Shown here piece by piece: positions 58,873-64,000 of a stretch of DNA of 64,000 nt. The stretch lies in NCBI RefSeq assembly GCF_002078875.1, contig NC_034438.1, positions 18,195,497-18,259,496 on the forward strand. The letters run 5' to 3'. Both the position numbers and the translations under genes were made by a program. Under the pieces are notes generated by a model. That model was not told where the DNA came from. It worked only from the letters and a program-made list of their open reading frames with translations, and did no database searches. How positions within the stretch are numbered: the first letter of the stretch is position 1; each line of letters opens with the position of its first letter. Origin of the DNA: Numida meleagris. Its lineage: Eukaryota; Chordata; Aves; Galliformes; Numididae.

Positions 58873-59492
58873 TGTCATTAAATTGGTTTGAAGCCTGAAG
58901 TAAGTTACCTCTATTTTACCAAGTGCACTGAGTCTAGCTGAGATGGGGTCCACTTTCCCCAGAGCAGCCCACACAGCGTTGAGCTCTGCACTTGTAGCTG
59001 GAGCAGTGCTGACATCACACTGATGTTTGGCCATGGCTGAGCAGTGCAGGCACAGCACCAAGGCTCTCTCCAGCCCCCAAAACCAGAGGCTGGGGGTGGG
59101 CAGGAGGGGGGTAAGGGATATAGACAGGGCAGCTGACCCTACCCAAAGGGATATCCCACACCATGCAATGCCACACTGAGCAATAAAAGAGGGGAAAAGG
59201 GAACAAGGGCACTCTAGTTACTAAAGCAACATGTACTGCCCCTCAGGACATAGCTGAATATCGCTTGCTAATGGGAAATAGATGAGAACTGTTTTCTCGC
59301 TGTGCTTCAGTGTGGCCTTTGCTTGCTGTTTCTTTTTTTTTCTTCTCTTTTTCTTTTTTTCCCCTTTAAGTTGTCCTTATCTCAATCCATGAATCTTTAT
59401 TTTCCGTCATACCTTCTCCCCCTCTTTGCGGTGGGGAACTATGAGAGAAGTGTGGTGTACTTTTAGCTGCCCATCAGTGTGAAATCACTACA
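58873..59492 (+). mobile_element. Old solo LTR of an avian endogenous retrovirus
   Basis: The plus strand has the wording of a common avian LTR: CACTTTCCCCAGAGCAGCCC near 58950, ATCACACTGATGTTTGGCCA near 59013, CAAGGCTCTCTCCAGCC near 59059, AGCTGACCCTACCCAAAGGG near 59130, AGCAATAAAAGA at about 59180 in the TATA-box position, TTGTCCTTATCTCAATCCATGAA near 59370 and GTGGGGAACTATGAGAGAAG near 59432. It starts TGTCATT and ends ACTACA, so TG...CA termini are possible. The flanks TCATTC and TCACAC share four of six bases, a possible worn target duplication. No internal genes are present. It contains a 39-base pyrimidine run at 59329-59367. Divergence suggests it is older than the LTR at 44.5 kb. 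Confidence 0.75.
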
Positions 59493-62400
59493 TCACACCA
59501 CTCTGTATACCCAACATGATGTGGCTACCAACATCAAAGCCTATTAGTGATACATATAGATAAGCTTTAAAGAAAATATTCAAACAAGTAGGTTTATTAA
59601 TATGCACTGTCTTAGCGGCCTCCCTTTTTTCACTGATTGAAATTTCCATGCTGGAAAATAAAGCAAATTGGCATTAACTTCTCCCAGACCTGGCTCTAAA
59701 TTGAAATAACTTTCTTATGAATTGTAAGACCACCAGAAGAGGACACAAAGAATGTGTCTTACGATAACAGCAATAATTCAACACATTCTGTCTCTATCTC
59801 CTCAACTCCAAACATGAGGTCATTGCTAAATACAGAGTGATCTTGGGAAATTGTAGTGGTTTTCATAACAAAAAATTAAAAAATCCAAGATCTTCACTTT
59901 AGAAATTTTAAAATATAGGCACCTTTAAATTGAGATTTTTTTTTCACAGAGTGCATCAGAAAATGTTCACAGCAAAAAGTTGAACTTTTCTAATATTTTT
60001 TAAATGAAAAAGCTGCTAAGTTACATTAAAGAAATGGAGAGGAAAAAAACCATGGCCGTAACATGTGAAGCAGCTTTAGTTATGAGGTATTATAAACATG
60101 TGCTGCTTGCCTCAGCCTCTTTTCTAACTTTTTAAATGCAAAGTTTCCCCACTGTGTAATTACGCTGGTGGTCCCTTCCCGTTTGCTAAAGTCTACTGGC
60201 ATCACAGACAACTCCTTGACATAAACCATTCCTGTTTTTTGAATGAAAAGCTTGGATGCCAAAAGGACATTTTCTTTAATGATGATACCTCTGCCTGTGT
60301 GAGCGTTTATGCTGTGTCAGTTAGGATATCAGATTTAAATGCAGACAAAGCCAAAAATTATGCCAGCTTTTCCATTAAAAAAATTGTCCGCAATTACTCA
60401 TTTCTTCCTGAAATTGTTTGGCTATGATTGCCCTGAGGTAGTTTTTGCTCATAGCTGTCATTCTGCTTCAGGATTTCAGCAAAGGAACTGTCTCTAGAAG
60501 TGCTTTAAATCTGAGAAAGCTGAAGAAAAAAAATATTTTACATATAGTAATACATTTTCTTTATCAGTCAAGCAACTTTGAGAGAGAAATATTCTTGCAA
60601 AAATAGAATATCCCAGTGAGGAAAAATGTCTTCAAAAATGTTTTTGGAAAAGCTGAGTCAAAATTTTTATTCTGGGTATTTTTTCTGATTTCATCATTCT
60701 CTTACCCAGGCAGAACTATGAATGCATGTGCAGTTAAATTAGCTGATGGGAACATCTCCAAGGAATGCATTAAATAAAACCATAACTAGGAAGAAAAAAA
60801 AAGTCAGTGGTTCCTGTCCATATTCCTTGCTCTTCAAAAGTATTCAGAGTGGGAATTGCATTAGCTTGTATTCTAAAGGAGTAAATCAGCAGACGGTGAA
60901 ATTATGGTGTAATTCTTAAGAACACATTTTAATGGCCCTTCTTTTTTGTCAGACACGTTCCTGCACGTGCATCATCACAAGGTAGTTCTTAACACACAAG
61001 ATAGATGACTCTTTATTCAGGCTCTCAATCTACACACCTGCATCTTTGATGAATTTGCAAGCTTTCCAGTAGAAAGTAGAAAGCATGACAGTTCCAAAAT
61101 AAAAGACCTACTACAATTTGAGGGGAAGCAAATGTTTAAGTAAAGAAAATCTAAGACAGAGTTGTATGATCTGTATACAGGGTCCTGTTGTAAATGTTTC
61201 TGCAATTACCCTCCTGCTGAAAGTTCCTCATCACAGATCAGTTTCACAAAAGCTTTGAAATCACTCTGTATATAGCTTTAAAACAACAAATGGGGTGAAG
61301 GACTTAAGACACAATTCCCCCAGCTCCTTTATCCCCAACGAAAATATCTGGGAATGGAAGAGTATGTCTCCAAAGGCTGGAATGCTATTTTGACGCTATA
61401 ATAACAGTGTAAATTCTAATGCCCATATAGGAATAAATTCAGAAAACAAGACCCTACGGGTTCAACCTGCATAACCCCGCCTCCAGCTCTGCATACATTT
61501 ATTTTCTATGAGAAAATCCTTCCAAGCAAGGACAGGGGATTACGTGTCTTGGAACATCAGACACAGGCCTAGAAGATACGTTTTCAACCCAAAATGTTTC
61601 TTCCATCCCCACTCCCACAGTAAGAGATATGTGCTCCACATGCCTTTTCTTCTGGAGCCCACATGTTCTTTGTCCCATGTCTTGACAAAAATTTTGGGAG
61701 TGTCCCCATTATGAGAGCTCATGGAGAAAACAGAAGACAGAGACTCCTCATAGGAACGAATCAGTGAGAACTTGTAGGAACCAGTCAATTTAATCCCCAA
61801 AACAGGGTGTAATCTTGACACATTACTTTGGCACCATACAATGTGGGTATGTCTTTATCTCATATGGAAGCTATGGCCTTGCATTTAATTTTTTTTCTTT
61901 TGGTCACTCCTCCATAGTAATTCTTGCATAATGGGGTCACTGCTCCCTTTCAAGTGGAGACATGGGATCTAATGGAAATGCAATCACAGAGCATACAGTT
62001 TACTCTTGGAATCAGATCTATGAAATGCAGAGTGTAGATGAAAAATTTGGCAGAAAATATGTGGAGAATGCTGACAGAACGATCACAAATAAAATATGAT
62101 GGGAAATACCCATCTATTTAATATCAGTTTCAATCCTCAGTCTTGACGAGCAGAAGCACACTGCAGAATAACTAATACCTGAGCAGACTGTGAGTTATTT
62201 TCAGAGATCAGAGTGAGATCTGCTTAGAGATTCTCCATGCATGAAGATCCATTTTTAAAGTGACATCACCCTAGATTAAATCACTGCAGTTTTAACCATG
62301 AAAGACACCTAGATAGCTTTTATAAGTATTTATAAATTCCTACATAAAACCAGTGCTGCAAGTTTGCTAAAGAGAGATTTTTCATTTCTTTGTTTTAATA

Positions 62401-64000
62401 CACCCAATATGTTAGAAGCAACTCTTCTGGTTCCCCTTTGGAATTGCTTCGAGTACACACGCAGAAATTCCATGTTAGGCAACCCTGTAAATGGAAGGAT
62501 CTGTCCTTGTAGGTCAGTAGTAATTGAAAAGTTAGGCTTGTTCCATGGAATCTGAATTATAAAGAAAATTTGCCCAAATTAATCCTTTGTCTCATAACAC
62601 ATCCAAACTATATGCAGATGCCTCAGGCTTGCATACCCTGGTCTAGCTTATTGCTCTAGTTAAGCACTAGACCTGTCTACATTTTTTTTTTCTGAAGTGG
62701 TTTAACAGCAAGCACTACCAAATTTTGCTTTGTATTTTCAGTCATCCCCAGACTCAAAAGCAACATTATAATTCTATGCAGGTGAAGGTAAAACAAAAGC
62801 TCAGACATTTTCTTGAGGCACTTTTGGAGTTGAAAAGATGGAAGATATGAAATAAATGTCCATGCACATAGCTGACAGTGGCTAATATTCTGTCTGGAAA
62901 ACAGCTGCAGTAGAATTCATAAATGGAAATAAAGATAATTAGATTCCCTAGACACTCTAAGAGAGATCTGACTAGTTTCTTTGTGATTATTTCTAACTCT
63001 ATCAAAATGTATGAAATGGCTACTAATGCAACACAATAATGTTCTAAATAAATTGTGTCTGTATAATTTTGAGATGTGTCCACCACCTTTCAATTATTTA
63101 GCAAAACTTGGTAGATCAAGAATTGTGTTTTTTCAGTTTTGATATCATGGCTGGTATCCTAATGGTGATGGAAGTGGTCAGTGAAACTGCATTCTCTAAG
63201 GGGCATTAATAACAGTCTTTTCCTTTGGTAAGCACACAGTTATTCTGGCTTTTCTTGCCTCCAGTGCTGGCTTTCTTACTACACCTGCTCAATCTGTTTG
63301 TAGCCTGAGCTCTGCCGCTGCTCTAGGCAGGCAGCAGCCAAAGCAGGCTGTGTGAGGAGAGCTCTGCCTGCTCACCAAGCTGCACTGGCTGCTCAGCACA
63401 TCTCAGCTTTTCCAGTGCTGTTTGAAGAACAGGGACAGGTGAACTCTTCAGGGCACAGGCATTATTATATGGGCATGTTCCATTTAACACAAAGGAGACA
63501 GTGCTTGAGAGGATCTAGCTGCATAACTGCATCACCCAAAAAGCACTGTGTTAAAGATATGCATATGAAAGGAGTATTCAAGATACAGGATGACACAGAC
63601 AACTTAAATTAAGAAAATAATATGAGCAGCTGTCCCGAGTGAGGCAAAAACTCTGTCTAGTTTTGTACCCTATTTTCTGTGGAGACCCAGAGTGGATGCT
63701 TACAAAAATCAGCAGGAACGGTAAATGTACTGTGACACTACACTAAATTCACTCTTCAGTTCCAATTTAAAGACTTGCTGATTCAGAGGTGGTTATCTTT
63801 GTGGTTGGAAGCTCCTGATATTTTTTCTGTGCTTTCTGTAATTGGCTTCTTAAAGCAAGTAATCCATTAACATGCACAGTATCTTGGAGCACTGAAATCC
63901 ATAGATAACTACATATTATCTGTAAAAGCATCACCTTTTGAAAGCACAATTGACAGTTCTCTCTCTTGCAATTTTCCTCAGTTATGATTTTTCCAACATC
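59493..64000. other. AT-rich unique DNA to window end, no gene found
   Basis: No gene, transposon or RNA is supported. A T run lies at 62681-62691. A small GC-richer patch at about 63300-63430 with repeated CTGC/CAGC words has an 86-codon frame (63352-63612) without recognisable domains. Confidence 0.45.

Overview
This window is eukaryotic and almost certainly avian. The main evidence is a dense series of chicken-repeat-1 (CR1) LINE fragments. Many end in the diagnostic 3' octamer repeat (ATTCTATG)n, or its complement CATAGAAT on the minus strand. Two solo LTRs of avian endogenous-retrovirus type support this. The unique sequence between them is AT-rich and rich in homopolymers, as in a bird gene desert or a very long intron. 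The CR1 subfamilies resemble those of galliform birds, but the species cannot be fixed from the sequence. I find no host protein-coding gene, rRNA or tRNA gene, or CRISPR array. Nearly all long reading frames are remains of CR1 ORF1 or ORF2.

Layout. Positions 1-3733 are repeat-rich: the esterase part of a CR1 ORF1 (minus, running off the left edge), a 260-base coding-like island, then CR1 3' halves at about 921-1645 (+), 1770-2607 (-) and 3668-3733 (+). Positions 3.7-36 kb are mostly unique AT-rich DNA. They carry isolated CR1 pieces at 10.7-11.2 (+), 11.37-11.74 (-, two pieces), 13.86-14.17 (ancient, +), 22.99-23.39 (+), 26.11-26.50 (-) and 28.89-29.06 kb (+). An old tRNA-derived SINE-like element lies at 32.9-33.06 kb. 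Positions 36.2-47.8 kb form the most active-looking repeat cluster: a CR1 at 36.24-37.48 (-), a hairpin cluster at 39.02-39.07, a two-headed tRNA-like element at 41.29-41.56, a CR1 at 42.04-43.47 (+) with a 443-codon reverse-transcriptase frame, and a CR1 of about 3.2 kb at 44.04-47.75 (-) split by a solo ERVL-like LTR with a 5-base target duplication. Positions 47.8-64 kb are mostly unique, with an ancient CR1 at 51.19-52.02 (-) and a second, older solo LTR at 58.87-59.49 (+).

How the parts work together. The autonomous elements are CR1 (ORF1 with an esterase domain; ORF2 with AP-endonuclease and reverse transcriptase) and, historically, two retrovirus families now reduced to LTRs. Every copy I can read is 5'-truncated, mutated or deleted, so none should move by itself. 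The elements are of clearly different ages: highly diverged CR1/L3-like pieces and tRNA-derived elements, then CR1s with clear 3' octamers, then an LTR nested in a CR1. I found no convincing new biological system. The best leads are the two-headed tRNA-like element near 41.4 kb and its relative at 32.9 kb, the coding-like island at 664-920, and the stacked hairpins at 39.0 kb. Family assignments rest on recalled consensus features, since no database search was possible.
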